Assembly: GCF_023507745.1 (NCBI RefSeq)
Contig: NZ_JALPZO010000172.1
Span: 62,001-126,000 of the forward strand
Direction: 5' to 3'
From: Vreelandella olivaria
Lineage (GTDB): Bacteria; Pseudomonadota; Gammaproteobacteria; Pseudomonadales; Halomonadaceae
DNA: 64,000 bases
A program made the translations under genes and the position numbers. Of this stretch, positions 1-8,649 are shown piece by piece (position 1 is the stretch's first letter; each line of letters opens with the position of its first letter). The notes beneath the pieces are model-generated. The model did not search any database. It was given only the letters and a program-made list of their open reading frames with translations, and was not told the origin of the DNA.

Positions 1-1170
1 AAAGAAGGATTTGCCGTCACCCCGGTTATCCACCAGATGTGGGAAGAGGCTTACCACCATTACTCGGTCTATCCCGATGCAGCCTTTAAACCCTGGTACG
101 ACACCTTTGCCCCAAAAGGCCGAGCGCCCCGACCGGGAGAGGTGTGGTCTTCTCCCGGCCACGCTAAAAGCCTGGCGGCCATAGCAGCTACCAACGCGGA
201 TGCTTTTTACCAAGGCGAACTGGCCGATGCAATGGATGCATTTTCCCGAGAGCATGGCGGTTTGCTACGCAAAGCAGACCTTATGGCCTACCAGCCAGAA
301 TGGGTAGACCCTATTAGCGTGCGCTACAAAGGTCATGATATCTGGGAGATTCCGCCTAACGGAAGCGGCATGATTGTTCTCCAGGCGCTGGGTATGCTGG
401 AACGGCTGGAGGAGTGTGGGGGAGATCCCGTGGAAACGCTGCACCGCCGCATTGAAGCCACCAAGCTGGCCTATGTTGACGGCTTTAAGCATATTACCGA
501 ACGGGCAGCAATGGCCCCCACAACGGAGCAGATGCTTAGCGATGCGTACTTAAAAACGCGAGCCGCGCTGATTGGTGAACAAGCGGTAGACCCGATTCAT
601 GGTAATCCACTGCAAGGGGGAACAGTTTATCTTGCTACCGCAGACAACGACGGCAACATGGTGTCGCTGATTCAAAGTAACTTCAAAGGGTTCGGCTCAG
701 GCATGGTAGTACCGGAAACCGGTATCAGTCTGCAAAATCGCGGCTGGTCGTTCTCACTTGACCCGCAGCATACCAATGCTCTGGCCCCTGGCAAGCGCAC
801 CTATCACACGATCATTCCCGGCTTTATTACCAAAGATGACCAGGCGGTTGGGCCATTTGGGGTAATGGGCGGCTATATGCAACCCCAAGGGCACGTACAG
901 GTCGTTACCGCCATGCTGGAAGATCATTTGAACCCCCAGGCAGCCCTCGATATGCCACGCTGGAAGTGGACAAAAGGGAAAACGATCGAAGTAGAGGCAA
1001 ACTTCCCCAATCACCTTGCCCTGGCGCTGGCACGCCGTGGACATCATATCGTAAAAGTGGCCGATTCGATTAGTTTTGGCCGAGGCCAGATTATCTTACG
1101 ACACCCTGATACAGGCGTATTGGAGGGTGGCACCGAACCACGTACCGATGGAGCAGTGTTGCCGATCTAG
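1..1170 (+). CDS. Gamma-glutamyltransferase family protein, 3' part
   Basis: The frame is open from the first base, so the N-terminus lies outside the window; 389 codons are visible. The product belongs to the Ntn-hydrolase gamma-glutamyltransferase family, which cleaves or transfers gamma-glutamyl groups and is autoprocessed ahead of a catalytic threonine. The likely nucleophile is the Thr encoded at 622-624 in a GGTVYLATAD context, which would give a small subunit of about 180 residues. Downstream motifs fit the family: a glycine-rich GFGSGMV stretch, LQNRGWSF, and APGKRTYHTIIPG. Residues after GGPM... lead into the usual QAALDMPRW segment. An intrinsic terminator follows. Family confident; substrate (glutathione or another gamma-glutamyl compound) not determined. 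Confidence 0.9.
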   Translation, partial: KEGFAVTPVIHQMWEEAYHHYSVYPDAAFKPWYDTFAPKGRAPRPGEVWSSPGHAKSLAAIAATNADAFYQGELADAMDAFSREHGGLLRKADLMAYQPEWVDPISVRYKGHDIWEIPPNGSGMIVLQALGMLERLEECGGDPVETLHRRIEATKLAYVDGFKHITERAAMAPTTEQMLSDAYLKTRAALIGEQAVDPIHGNPLQGGTVYLATADNDGNMVSLIQSNFKGFGSGMVVPETGISLQNRGWSFSLDPQHTNALAPGKRTYHTIIPGFITKDDQAVGPFGVMGGYMQPQGHVQVVTAMLEDHLNPQAALDMPRWKWTKGKTIEVEANFPNHLALALARRGHHIVKVADSISFGRGQIILRHPDTGVLEGGTEPRTDGAVLPI

Positions 1171-1196
1171 GTACTGAATTCCACATGAGATGACAT

Positions 1197-1232
1197 AAAA
1201 GCGTTGCTGCCATGCACAACGCTTTTATTTTG
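1197..1232 (+). terminator. Intrinsic terminator after the ggt-like gene
   Basis: A 10-bp perfect stem, AAAAGCGTTG (1197-1206) with CAACGCTTTT (1217-1226), is followed by ATTTTG. The upstream A-run could also let it act on the other strand. Confidence 0.8.
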
Positions 1233-1339
1233 TTGATGTAGCGATACGAACGGTTTGCGCCTGGTTAGGCTAAACATATCAAAACAGAAAGGATGACTAT
1301 AGTTAAGGTTGATCCTACATTGCCACCTGGAGTTATCTC

Positions 1340-1759
1340 ATGTCTGAATCAATGCAAGGCTCTTGCCTCTGTAAGGCGGTTACCGTTTCAGTGACACCCA
1401 GCAAACTGCATGTGGATGCCTGCCACTGCACCATTTGCCGTACCTGGGGAGGTGGACCGATGTTTGCAATTGGTGAGCTGCAGGATTTTCAGCTGAAAGG
1501 AAGTGAACATGTCAGTGTTTACCATTCATCAGAGTGGGCAAAGCGAGGTTTTTGCCGTCATTGTGGCACGCACCTTTATTTCCACCTCAACGATCAGGAT
1601 CAGTACCTGGTTCCTGCTGGACTGGTGGCCGGAGATCATCCCCTCGCCTTCAACATGGAAGTCTTCATTGAAGAGAAACCGGCTTTCTATGAGTTTGCCA
1701 ACCCTACGCAAAAACTAACCGGTGAGGAGCTGTTTAAGCTATACAGTGGACAGGCGTAG
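1340..1759 (+). CDS. GFA / CENP-V family zinc protein
   Basis: 139-aa protein of the GFA (glutathione-dependent formaldehyde-activating enzyme-like) fold. The zinc-binding cysteines are visible as CLC near residue 10, CHCTIC around 29-34, and CRHCG around 72-76. These are the three clusters expected for the family, and the length is typical. Most members have no proven reaction, so the name gives the fold rather than a function. The gene stands alone between a terminator upstream and the arfA gene on the opposite strand. Confidence 0.85.
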   Translation: MSESMQGSCLCKAVTVSVTPSKLHVDACHCTICRTWGGGPMFAIGELQDFQLKGSEHVSVYHSSEWAKRGFCRHCGTHLYFHLNDQDQYLVPAGLVAGDHPLAFNMEVFIEEKPAFYEFANPTQKLTGEELFKLYSGQA

Positions 1760-1783
1760 TCGGTCCCAGCGCTGTGTAAACAA

Positions 1784-1810
1784 TAAAAAAACCGGCCTGG
1801 ATAGGCCGGT
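1784..1810 (-). terminator. Intrinsic terminator of arfA
   Basis: ACCGGCCT (1791-1798) pairs with AGGCCGGT (1803-1810) around a GGAT loop. Read on the minus strand the hairpin is followed by a run of seven T, about 70 nt beyond the arfA stop codon. Confidence 0.8.
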
Positions 1811-1880
1811 AAGCTGATGAAAATCTGCACGGCATAGTGTATGCAGAGATGCCAAGGGGAGACATCGCCAAAACGCCTGA

Positions 1881-2030
1881 TTAAGCGGCTTGGCGATACC
1901 TCCTGGAGGTATCGCGCCCTTTGCGCGAATAACTGCCTTTGCCTTTTTTAGGTGTTTGCTGCTGCATTTTGAACATCGGTGTACGCAACTGTGCTTTCAA
2001 CGCGTTATCACGGATCTTACCCTTCTTCAT
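1881..2030 (-). CDS. arfA: Alternative ribosome-rescue factor A (ArfA)
   Basis: 49-aa basic protein beginning MKKGKIRDNALKAQL. It carries the ArfA signature KGKGSYSRKG at residues 30-39, closely matching E. coli ArfA (KGKGSYMRKG after KGQIKDNAIEALL). ArfA recruits release factor RF2 to ribosomes stalled on non-stop mRNAs as a backup to trans-translation. The start is supported by GGAG six bases before ATG. The ORF is complete with a TAA stop, but a strong hairpin lies inside the last third of the coding region. This resembles enterobacterial arfA, where such a hairpin causes mRNA truncation so that ArfA is made only when tmRNA fails. A truncated product would end just after the essential KGKGSY motif. 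Confidence 0.93.
   Translation of the reverse strand: MKKGKIRDNALKAQLRTPMFKMQQQTPKKGKGSYSRKGRDTSRRYRQAA
1893..1915 (-). promoter_or_regulatory. Hairpin inside the arfA coding region
   Basis: Perfect inverted repeat GCGATACCTCC / GGAGGTATCGC with one central base, within the last 12 codons of arfA. By analogy with E. coli arfA, where RNase III cleaves such a hairpin, it is probably the site that generates the non-stop message. The structure is seen directly; the mechanism is inferred. Confidence 0.7.
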
Positions 2031-2138
2031 ATCGTACTCCTGAATTCTTAAGAGCGTCTTATGAGGCGGCGCATCACGTACGCGCCGCCCTTACGATTTC
2101 ATTTGGCGCCATCAGTTCCGCATGGTGCGCTTCTTTTT

Positions 2139-2948
2139 TTATTCATCCCACGCCGGGGCAAAGTCAGGATTGGCAATGCGTTCCTTACGATCCAGTTTGG
2201 CAATTTCCGCCATCTCATCATCGCTTAACACCAAATCAAATGCGGCAATGTTACTTTGAATATTGCGCGAACTGCTGGAGGACGGAATAGCAATCATATT
2301 GCGCTGTTTCACCCAGGCAAGGGCAATTTGTGCAGGCGTTACGTCATGTGCTTCGGCTATTAGCTTCAAGGTAGGGTCTTGCATTACCTTACCTACCGCC
2401 AACGGCATAAAGGCAGTCACTTTAATACCAAGCTGCTCGCAGTGATCAACAAGCCTGCGGTTTTGTAGAAACGGATGCACTTCAATTTGGTTTGTCAGTA
2501 TTTCACCTTGACCTAAAATGCCCACCGCTTCATCCAACTGCTGGATCGTAAAGTTTGAAACGCCAACACGACGCGCCTTACCAACCTGTTTCACCTCTTT
2601 TAGTGCGGATAGATACTCCACCATTGGCACCGCATCGTTAGGCGATGGCCAATGAATCAGTAACAAATCAACATAGTCGCTACCTAATTTTTTAAGACTC
2701 TCATCCACACTGGCTTTAAGCGTGGCGGGTTCCAGGTTATCAAACCACACCTTTGTAGTCAGAAAGATCTCTTCCCGTGGTACGCTACTTGAGACAATCG
2801 CCTGGCCTACACCAGCTTCATTATTGTAGAACTGCGCCGTATCAATATGGCGATACCCCGCACCCAGCGCCGCGTGGATACTTTGGGTTAAAGTGCCACC
2901 TTCCAGACGAAAGGTGCCAAACCCAGGGTTGGGTAGTTCATTGTACAT
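2139..2948 (-). CDS. dkgB: Aldo/keto reductase, DkgB type
   Basis: 269-aa NADPH-dependent aldo/keto reductase. The sequence aligns along its whole length with E. coli 2,5-diketo-D-gluconate reductase B: FGTFRLEGG at the start, HIDTAQFYNNEAGVGQAI with the catalytic Asp and Tyr, TTKVW with the catalytic Lys, and LLLIHWPSPND with the catalytic His. The NADPH-binding end reads IPSSSSSRNIQSN. Cytoplasmic; likely reduces small ketones or aldehydes such as methylglyoxal or diketogluconate. The start ATG follows AGGA at suitable spacing. Monocistronic, read toward arfA. Confidence 0.88.
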   Translation of the reverse strand: MYNELPNPGFGTFRLEGGTLTQSIHAALGAGYRHIDTAQFYNNEAGVGQAIVSSSVPREEIFLTTKVWFDNLEPATLKASVDESLKKLGSDYVDLLLIHWPSPNDAVPMVEYLSALKEVKQVGKARRVGVSNFTIQQLDEAVGILGQGEILTNQIEVHPFLQNRRLVDHCEQLGIKVTAFMPLAVGKVMQDPTLKLIAEAHDVTPAQIALAWVKQRNMIAIPSSSSSRNIQSNIAAFDLVLSDDEMAEIAKLDRKERIANPDFAPAWDE

Positions 2949-3182
2949 CCGTTACATCCTGTTGGTTTTGATAGCGTGTTAACTAATATGAGGGATAGGC
3001 ACGCTTACTTCAACCCTCCTCATAAAACGTCTGGAGTGCGCCACTGATATTTCTACGGCCACCCTGGGTATATGGGCAAGGACGCGCTGCGCGCTAACCT
3101 ATTGGACTTTTTTTGGTTTTCACTACGCCAAACTGAACAAGCAAAGGATAGAATAAAATATTCGCCTGCTAATGATAATATC

Positions 3183-4442
3183 ATGACTTCAATCCACAAC
3201 ACGCCAAATGCCACAGCCCCGCCCGTACTGCCTCTGCACCGCCAGCCAGGTTTTCTGAGCTTTTTACTGTCGCGATTGGCGGCAGTGTTCGCCATGCAAA
3301 TTCAGGCGATTGTTGTTGCCTGGCAGGTATACGATATTACCCGCGACCCCATGTCATTGGCGTATGTAGGCTTAGCGCAATTTATGCCTATGGTGGTACT
3401 GCTTCTGCCTGCGGGGGATTTTGTCGACCGATATTCACGCAAGCGCATTTTGCAACTTAGCTGGGCAGTACAAGGAGTGTGTAGTGCGCTGCTGCTCACA
3501 CTTTCGCTGAATGGCAGCCAGAACGTGAACGGTTTTTATGCAGTACTTGCACTGTTTGGGGCCGCACGCGCCTTTACCGGGCCTGCCTTACAGAGTCTAT
3601 TGCCCAACATTGTGCCCCGTACGCAGTTGGCCTCTGCTATTGCGTTGAATAGCTCCATTATGAAAATCGCCGTTATTGGCGGCCCTCTATTAGGCGGCAT
3701 CCTTTATGGGCTGGGTGGTGGCAGTCTCGCATACAGCGTATGTTTAGGCTGTTTTATTACCGCTCTGGCACTGCTGTTTCCGGTGCCTATCCGCTACGCT
3801 GAAGCCGCTAAAACACTGGAAAGTACCGCCATAAAGCGCTTTTCAGCGGGCATTCGCTACATTCGCCATCAGCCCATTATCCTGGGCGCCATTTCGCTGG
3901 ACCTGTTTGCGGTCTTGCTCGGTGGCGTGGTGGCGCTGCTGCCTATCTATGCACAGGAAGTGCTTCACGTTGGGCCGGAAGGGTTAGGGGCGCTGCGTAG
4001 CGCGATTGCGGTGGGCGCCCTGCTCATGGGGCTTTATTTGGGCATTCGCGGTATTAAGCGGCGTGCAGGCTTGGTTATGTTTGTGGCGGTGGCCATTTTC
4101 GGCTTAGCCAATCTTGTGTTTGCCTTCTCGACGATTTTCTGGATTTCGCTGGTTGCCATGCTAATTGCAGGAGCTGCCGATATGATTAGTGTCTATGTGC
4201 GTATGACACTGATTCAGCTTGCCACTCCTGATGAGATGCGCGGGCGCGTCAATGCGGTCAATATGCTGTTTATCGGTTCCAGCAACGAGCTTGGCGAGTT
4301 CCGCGCTGGCAGCATGGCGGCATGGTTTGGTGCCGTCCCTGCTGCCATTATTGGCGGTGTTGGTACACTGGCAGTTGTTGGCGCCTGGATGAAGTTTTTC
4401 CCAACACTACGTCGCATCGATCGTTTCGATGATGCCCGCTAA
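3183..4442 (+). CDS. MFS transporter, EntS/MFS_3-like
   Basis: About 419-aa multi-spanning membrane protein of the major facilitator superfamily. The loop 2-3 signature appears as GDFVDRYSRKRIL, and a second half repeat is also seen (MRGRVNAVNMLFIGSSNELGEF), which is characteristic of the MFS_3 / enterobactin-exporter-like group. An in-frame ATG at 3072 would add 37 hydrophilic residues that do not look conserved, so 3183 is preferred; neither start has a strong Shine-Dalgarno sequence. The 3' end overlaps the convergent cobA gene by 36 bp. Substrate unknown. Confidence 0.8.
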   Translation: MTSIHNTPNATAPPVLPLHRQPGFLSFLLSRLAAVFAMQIQAIVVAWQVYDITRDPMSLAYVGLAQFMPMVVLLLPAGDFVDRYSRKRILQLSWAVQGVCSALLLTLSLNGSQNVNGFYAVLALFGAARAFTGPALQSLLPNIVPRTQLASAIALNSSIMKIAVIGGPLLGGILYGLGGGSLAYSVCLGCFITALALLFPVPIRYAEAAKTLESTAIKRFSAGIRYIRHQPIILGAISLDLFAVLLGGVVALLPIYAQEVLHVGPEGLGALRSAIAVGALLMGLYLGIRGIKRRAGLVMFVAVAIFGLANLVFAFSTIFWISLVAMLIAGAADMISVYVRMTLIQLATPDEMRGRVNAVNMLFIGSSNELGEFRAGSMAAWFGAVPAAIIGGVGTLAVVGAWMKFFPTLRRIDRFDDAR

Positions 4443-5306
4443 CAATGCCGCCGGGCTTTCCGCCACCATGCTCACCACACTGCCCACCATAATCAAGCAG
4501 GGCGATGGTAGCGGGTGTGCAGCTAGCCGAGCTGGTATATCAGCCAGCGTCCCCACCAATGCCTGCTGCTCCGGCTGGCTGGCATTGGCTACCAGCATAA
4601 TCGGCCACTCATCAGGCAGGCCAGCGTGGCGCAGACCGTGGCAAATCGCATCTACCTTGGAAAGTCCCATATAGAACACCAGCGTCTCATCCTGGCGGGC
4701 AAGGGAAGCCCAGTCCGGTGCGCCACCCTCCCGGCAAAGCTGCGCGGTAATAAAGCGCAGCTGCTGGGCGTGACCACGGTCAGTAAGCGGAATCCCCATG
4801 CTGGCAGCGGCGGCGGATGCAGCCGTAATGCCAGGCACAATTTCTGCACTTAGCGATGCCTCTGCCAAGGCCGCCAGTTCCTCACCCATACGCCCAAACA
4901 CACCAGGATCTCCCCCTTTCAGGCGTACAACCGATTTACCAGCCTGGGCGAGTTTAACCATTAGTGCGCCTATCTCAGCCTGAGGAACACTGTGATGCCC
5001 ACGGGCCTTGCCAACATAGTAACGTTCAGTACCTGTTGGAATCAGTGCCAGGACATCATCGCCCACCAATCGGTCGTAGACCACTGCATCGGCTTGCATA
5101 AGCAAGCGCGCAGCTTTTAAGGTAAGCAGCTCCACATCACCACTTCCGGCACCCACTAAATAGACCTTGCCCGGCTGGCAATCACCGCGCAGGGGCAGGC
5201 GTAACGGGGATGATACGTTACGGCCAAAGGGCGCTAATACCCGTTGGCTCAGGCGCATAAAGGCCTCAGGCCACTTTCGGGTTAACTGTTTGCTTAGCGC
5301 ACGCAT
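4407..5306 (-). CDS. cobA: Uroporphyrinogen-III C-methyltransferase (SUMT)
   Basis: 299-aa protein that makes precorrin-2 from uroporphyrinogen III using SAM, the first step toward siroheme, the cofactor of the NirB nitrite reductase encoded nearby. SUMT motifs are present: VGAGSGDVELLTLKA, VVYDRLV, RLKGGDPGVFGR, VPGITAASAAA and GIPLTDRGHA. About 45 residues precede the methyltransferase domain. The start ATG at 5306 has AAGGAG nine bases upstream; the frame stays open further upstream inside nasA, but those residues are unlikely to be used. It overlaps the nasA 3' end by 41 bp, so the two are co-transcribed and probably translationally coupled. CysG's dehydrogenase/chelatase half is absent. 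Confidence 0.93.
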   Translation of the reverse strand: MRALSKQLTRKWPEAFMRLSQRVLAPFGRNVSSPLRLPLRGDCQPGKVYLVGAGSGDVELLTLKAARLLMQADAVVYDRLVGDDVLALIPTGTERYYVGKARGHHSVPQAEIGALMVKLAQAGKSVVRLKGGDPGVFGRMGEELAALAEASLSAEIVPGITAASAAAASMGIPLTDRGHAQQLRFITAQLCREGGAPDWASLARQDETLVFYMGLSKVDAICHGLRHAGLPDEWPIMLVANASQPEQQALVGTLADIPARLAAHPLPSPCLIMVGSVVSMVAESPAALLAGIIETIDAT

Positions 5307-8004
5307 CTGGCCGCTCCTTGTTAAGTATCGATTTAAGTTCCGGAATACAACTACCACACTGGGTACCACAGGCAAGCCGTGCACCTAGTGCTTCCACACT
5401 ACGGTCACCTGAGCGGATAGCCTTCACAATGGTGGCCTGCCCCACCTGGTGGCAGCTACATACCATCGGCCCTGTCTCTGAGGCCCCATCATCACAACCA
5501 GCCAGTAACCGGCGACGATGAGATAGCGTTAGCGTAGCATCACCAAAGCGTGCTTCAAGCCAGGCTAGCCCAGGCAACTCCTGGGGCGGCCCCACCATCA
5601 ACCACCAGCTTAGGTGGCCATTCACCACTCCTGCCGCACGTAATCTACCCTGCCCGGCATCCTCGCACCAGAGTGAGGCGGGTATGCCCAGCCAGGTTCC
5701 CATTTGCGCCAGCCAATTACTAACGGGAACGGTACCGGCAAGCTGCCAGCGCTCACAACTGCCCATGGGAATGTGTGACCAGTAATCAGCCTCGCACCAG
5801 GGGCGACTACTATTGAGACCGACACCTTTGGCCACTAACAGCGTCGCCTGCCAGGCCATGTGCAGCTTCGTTAGCGCCACCGCACCGTGTTTGGCTTCCG
5901 GTTGACCAGACACCGGATCGGTATAGCCCGTAATCAATGCCCCACTCCGTCCCTGCCCGGTAAAGCAGTCAGTCCAGTGCATGGGCACAAACACTTCCCC
6001 CGGACGCTGGGCCGGGGATATACGCACCCGCCCACGATACTCACCCGCAACGGCTGTTAATGTGGCAAGCTCCTGGTCGGCAAGCCCCGCCTTTTCCGCA
6101 TCCACCGGGTGCAACTCAACAAACGGCTCTGCACGATGACTCATCAAGCGCGGAGCACGTGCGGTTCGGGTCATGGTGTGCCACTGGTCCCTGACCCGTC
6201 CGGTATTCAACCGCAGCGGATAAGTGGAACTAAGTGGCTGGGTCGGCATCCGCGGCTCAATGGGCAGGAGCCTTGCCCGGCCATTAGGCGTTGCAAATAC
6301 GCCATCTTCAAACAGCCTGGGCGTACCACACGGGCACTGCTCCGTGACGGGCCATTGAATCGGCGAGAGTGCATCATAAGCATCTTGCCCTAAACCTGCC
6401 AGTCCAGAGATATCAAACAACCGCTTACCATCACCCGCGTTTTCAAATCCCGACAGTTGGGCATGCTCATTAAAGATTTCATAGGGGTGCCCATAGCTAA
6501 AGGCTTCGCCAAACCCCATGCGTTTTGCCACTTCACAGATAATCCACCAGTCATGCCGCGCCTCTCCAGGGGGAGGCAGCATGCCACGCTGGCGCGAGAT
6601 ACACCGTTCGGAGTTGGTCACCGTGCCATTTTTTTCCGACCAGCCGGACGCTGGCAACACAATATCAGCATAGGGCAGCAGGTCGGTATGGGCAGCGCAT
6701 TCCGAAACGATCACCAGCGGGCAGTTAGCCAATGCACGCCGTACCTTGGCAGCATCGGGCATACTAACGGCAGGATTGGTCGCCATCACCCATAGCGCGG
6801 TTATCTCACCACGCTCAATAGCCTCAAACAGATCAACCGCTTTGTGACCGGGCGCATGGGGTAGCGTGGGCGCCAGGTGCTCGGTGGCCCAGAAACGGCT
6901 CACCCGCTCACGCGCACCTGGCGTATGGTAATCCATATGGGCGGCAAGCTGGTTGGCAAGCCCGCCGACTTCACGTCCCCCCATGGCGTTGGGCTGGCCA
7001 GTGATCGAAAAAGGTCCCGCTCCCGCAAGGCCAATTTTACCACCAGCCAGGTGGCAGTTGATAATGGCATTACTCTTATCAGTGCCACTGGTGGATTGAT
7101 TCACTCCCTGGGAATAGAGTGTTACCACATGTAGTCGGCTGGCAAACCAGTCATAAAACGTCTCCAGATGCGTTGGGTCTATATCACAGATGCTGGCCAC
7201 ATCAGACACCCGGCCTGCGGTTTGCTGGGCAACGCGTAATGCTTCATCAAAACCATCGGTACAGCGTTCGAGATAAGCACTATCCAGTTGATTATTCACC
7301 GCCATCCATGCCAGCAAACCATTAAAGAGGTAGGCATCGCTGCCCGGCTGAACCCCCAGATAGAGGTCGGCAATATCACAGCTATCCGTCACCCTGGGAT
7401 CAATGACCACCACACGCATCAGTGAATTGCGCTCTTTAGCGGCCTTCAAACGCTGGTAAAGCACGGGATGGTTCCAGGCAAGATTGGAACCGACCAGGAC
7501 TACCAACTCAGCCTCTTCCACATCTTCGTAACTGCAAGGCACTGCATCTGCTCCAAACGCACGCTTATAGCCTGCAACAGCGGAGGCCATGCATAGCCGC
7601 GAGTTGGTATCCAGATGAGGTGTTCCGATAAACCCTTTAAACAGTTTGTTGGCGACATAGTAGTCTTCGGTTAAGAGCTGCCCGGAAAGATATGCAGCGA
7701 TGGAGCGGTTACCATAGGCCAAACGATGCGCCTGAAGTCGCGTGGCAACATCGGTTAACGCCTGCTCCCAGGAAACCTCGACACCATCAACCCGTGGGCG
7801 CAGCAACCGTCCCTGCTCGCCAAGGGTTTCATGCAAGGCAGCGCCTTTTACGCAGAGGCGGCCAAAGTTGGCCGGGTGCTTCTGATCACCCTCAACAGAG
7901 GTTAATACCCCCTTGTTTAACGTTGCCTTGATACCGCAGCCAACGCCACAGTATGGGCAGGTTGTGCGGTGTTCGTTTCCAGCCGTCCGATCAGCCTGTG
8001 GCAT
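5266..8004 (-). CDS. nasA: Assimilatory nitrate reductase, catalytic subunit
   Basis: About 912-aa molybdopterin (bis-MGD) oxidoreductase reducing nitrate to nitrite in the cytoplasm. The N-terminal [4Fe-4S] motif is CPYCGVGCG followed by GRLCVKG. The body shows molybdopterin-family blocks such as NSRLCMASAVAGYKRAFG, with the Mo-ligand Cys region, and LNTGRVRDQWHTMTRT. The last ~70 residues form a BFD-like [2Fe-2S] domain (MVCSCHQVGQ ... CGTQCGSC), as in Klebsiella NasA. The ATG at 8004 has AGAGGG eight bases upstream; the in-frame GTG at 8010 would sit too close to it. A partner flavoprotein is encoded divergently at 8650. No nitrate transporter is present in the window. Confidence 0.95.
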   Translation of the reverse strand: MPQADRTAGNEHRTTCPYCGVGCGIKATLNKGVLTSVEGDQKHPANFGRLCVKGAALHETLGEQGRLLRPRVDGVEVSWEQALTDVATRLQAHRLAYGNRSIAAYLSGQLLTEDYYVANKLFKGFIGTPHLDTNSRLCMASAVAGYKRAFGADAVPCSYEDVEEAELVVLVGSNLAWNHPVLYQRLKAAKERNSLMRVVVIDPRVTDSCDIADLYLGVQPGSDAYLFNGLLAWMAVNNQLDSAYLERCTDGFDEALRVAQQTAGRVSDVASICDIDPTHLETFYDWFASRLHVVTLYSQGVNQSTSGTDKSNAIINCHLAGGKIGLAGAGPFSITGQPNAMGGREVGGLANQLAAHMDYHTPGARERVSRFWATEHLAPTLPHAPGHKAVDLFEAIERGEITALWVMATNPAVSMPDAAKVRRALANCPLVIVSECAAHTDLLPYADIVLPASGWSEKNGTVTNSERCISRQRGMLPPPGEARHDWWIICEVAKRMGFGEAFSYGHPYEIFNEHAQLSGFENAGDGKRLFDISGLAGLGQDAYDALSPIQWPVTEQCPCGTPRLFEDGVFATPNGRARLLPIEPRMPTQPLSSTYPLRLNTGRVRDQWHTMTRTARAPRLMSHRAEPFVELHPVDAEKAGLADQELATLTAVAGEYRGRVRISPAQRPGEVFVPMHWTDCFTGQGRSGALITGYTDPVSGQPEAKHGAVALTKLHMAWQATLLVAKGVGLNSSRPWCEADYWSHIPMGSCERWQLAGTVPVSNWLAQMGTWLGIPASLWCEDAGQGRLRAAGVVNGHLSWWLMVGPPQELPGLAWLEARFGDATLTLSHRRRLLAGCDDGASETGPMVCSCHQVGQATIVKAIRSGDRSVEALGARLACGTQCGSCIPELKSILNKERPDACAKQTVNPKVA

Positions 8005-8067
8005 TTGCACTTCCCTCTGGCGCTAAAAAGCAAAAAGCGCCCAAGCGAGCCTCAATAAAGAAGCCTG

Positions 8068-8088
8068 CCTGGACGCCGTTGTCTCAGG
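8068..8088 (-). promoter_or_regulatory. ANTAR-like hairpin in the nasA leader (tentative)
   Basis: On the minus strand CCTG-(A)-GAC closes an AACGGC hexaloop with GTC-CAGG, i.e. seven base pairs with one bulged A. The loop has A at position 1 and G at position 4, the invariant bases of ANTAR-protein target hairpins. A second AACGGC loop with only a 3-bp stem sits upstream (8123-8134). I found no clear overlapping terminator, so antitermination here is much less certain than on the nirB side. Confidence 0.4.
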
Positions 8089-8217
8089 GGCACCCTAAAG
8101 GTGCCGTACTCATCAGTTTTTTGCTGCCGTTAGCGTTGTTGGTCGCAATTAGTGATTATCATGTTTGTTGGCAAAAATAAGCTGCTATGAGCCGTTATTA
8201 CTTGTTGCCTTTAACAA

Positions 8218-8233
8218 AGCAAGCAACAGGCCG
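8218..8233 (-). promoter_or_regulatory. Possible sigma-54 promoter for nasA-cobA
   Basis: Minus-strand CGGCCTGTTGCTTGCT has the GG-N10-GC spacing and a TTGC -12 element expected for sigma-54 promoters. It lies about 215 bp upstream of the nasA start. Nitrogen-regulated nas genes commonly use this sigma factor. Confidence 0.45.
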
Positions 8234-8468
8234 ATCTCTTCAATAAACAAAAAAACCATTTAAAAACAAAAATATAGTAAAAATCAATCAAGCCAGTCAA
8301 GGCGTACATAACGCTAACCACACCGTTTCAACGAATTATTTCGGTGCGCGACAGCCGTATTGCGCACCAGAAAAGTGCTCCAGCACTATTACCAGAGGGT
8401 GACACACATCGTCGGCTTTCAAGCAAGCCACTGATAAAAAAGAAGTAATCATATCTTCAGCGAGAGCT

Positions 8469-8484
8469 GGCTGAATTTTTGCTG
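8469..8484 (+). promoter_or_regulatory. Probable sigma-54 promoter of the nitrite-reductase operon
   Basis: TGGCTGAATTTTTGCT has GG-N10-GC spacing with good TGGC and TTGCT elements. Predicted initiation near 8495 would place the first ANTAR hairpin about 18 nt into the transcript, which matches the layout of known nas leaders. Confidence 0.6.
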
Positions 8485-8512
8485 TAACACACACTACACA
8501 AACTTATGATGT

Positions 8513-8568
8513 GGCAGCCAACGGCGGCTGCCAAGCGTGACTTACAACGCTAATGGGCAACGACGCCC
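8513..8568 (+). ncRNA. ANTAR-type two-hairpin leader of the nir operon
   Basis: Hairpin 1 is GGCAGCC / GGCTGCC (about 8514-8532) closing a short loop that begins with A and reads (A)ACGGC. Hairpin 2 is GGGC (8555-8558) / GCCC (8565-8568) closing the hexaloop AACGAC, with A at position 1 and G at position 4. The 3' arm of hairpin 2 is also part of the 5' arm of the terminator at 8563-8613, so the two are mutually exclusive. This is the arrangement bound by ANTAR antiterminators such as NasR or NasT; no such protein is encoded in this window. Confidence 0.7.
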
Positions 8569-8613
8569 CTGACACCCCTTCTTCTGGAGGCTGCGTGTCA
8601 GGGGCGTTTTTTA
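8563..8613 (+). terminator. Leader terminator (attenuator) ahead of the nir operon
   Basis: A 13-bp perfect stem, ACGCCCCTGACAC (8563-8575) with GTGTCAGGGGCGT (8595-8607), is followed by TTTTTATT. It lies between the promoter and the first start codon, so it must be bypassed for expression. Confidence 0.85.
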
Positions 8614-8649
8614 TTGCCTGACACCCATGCAGAACAGAAGGAGCCACCC

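Noticed and set aside
3072-3182. Upstream start for the MFS transporter
   Set aside because: The added 37 residues are hydrophilic, without family similarity or a ribosome site.
4000-4300. Possible frames opposite the MFS gene
   Set aside because: Shadows of a long conserved membrane-protein gene.
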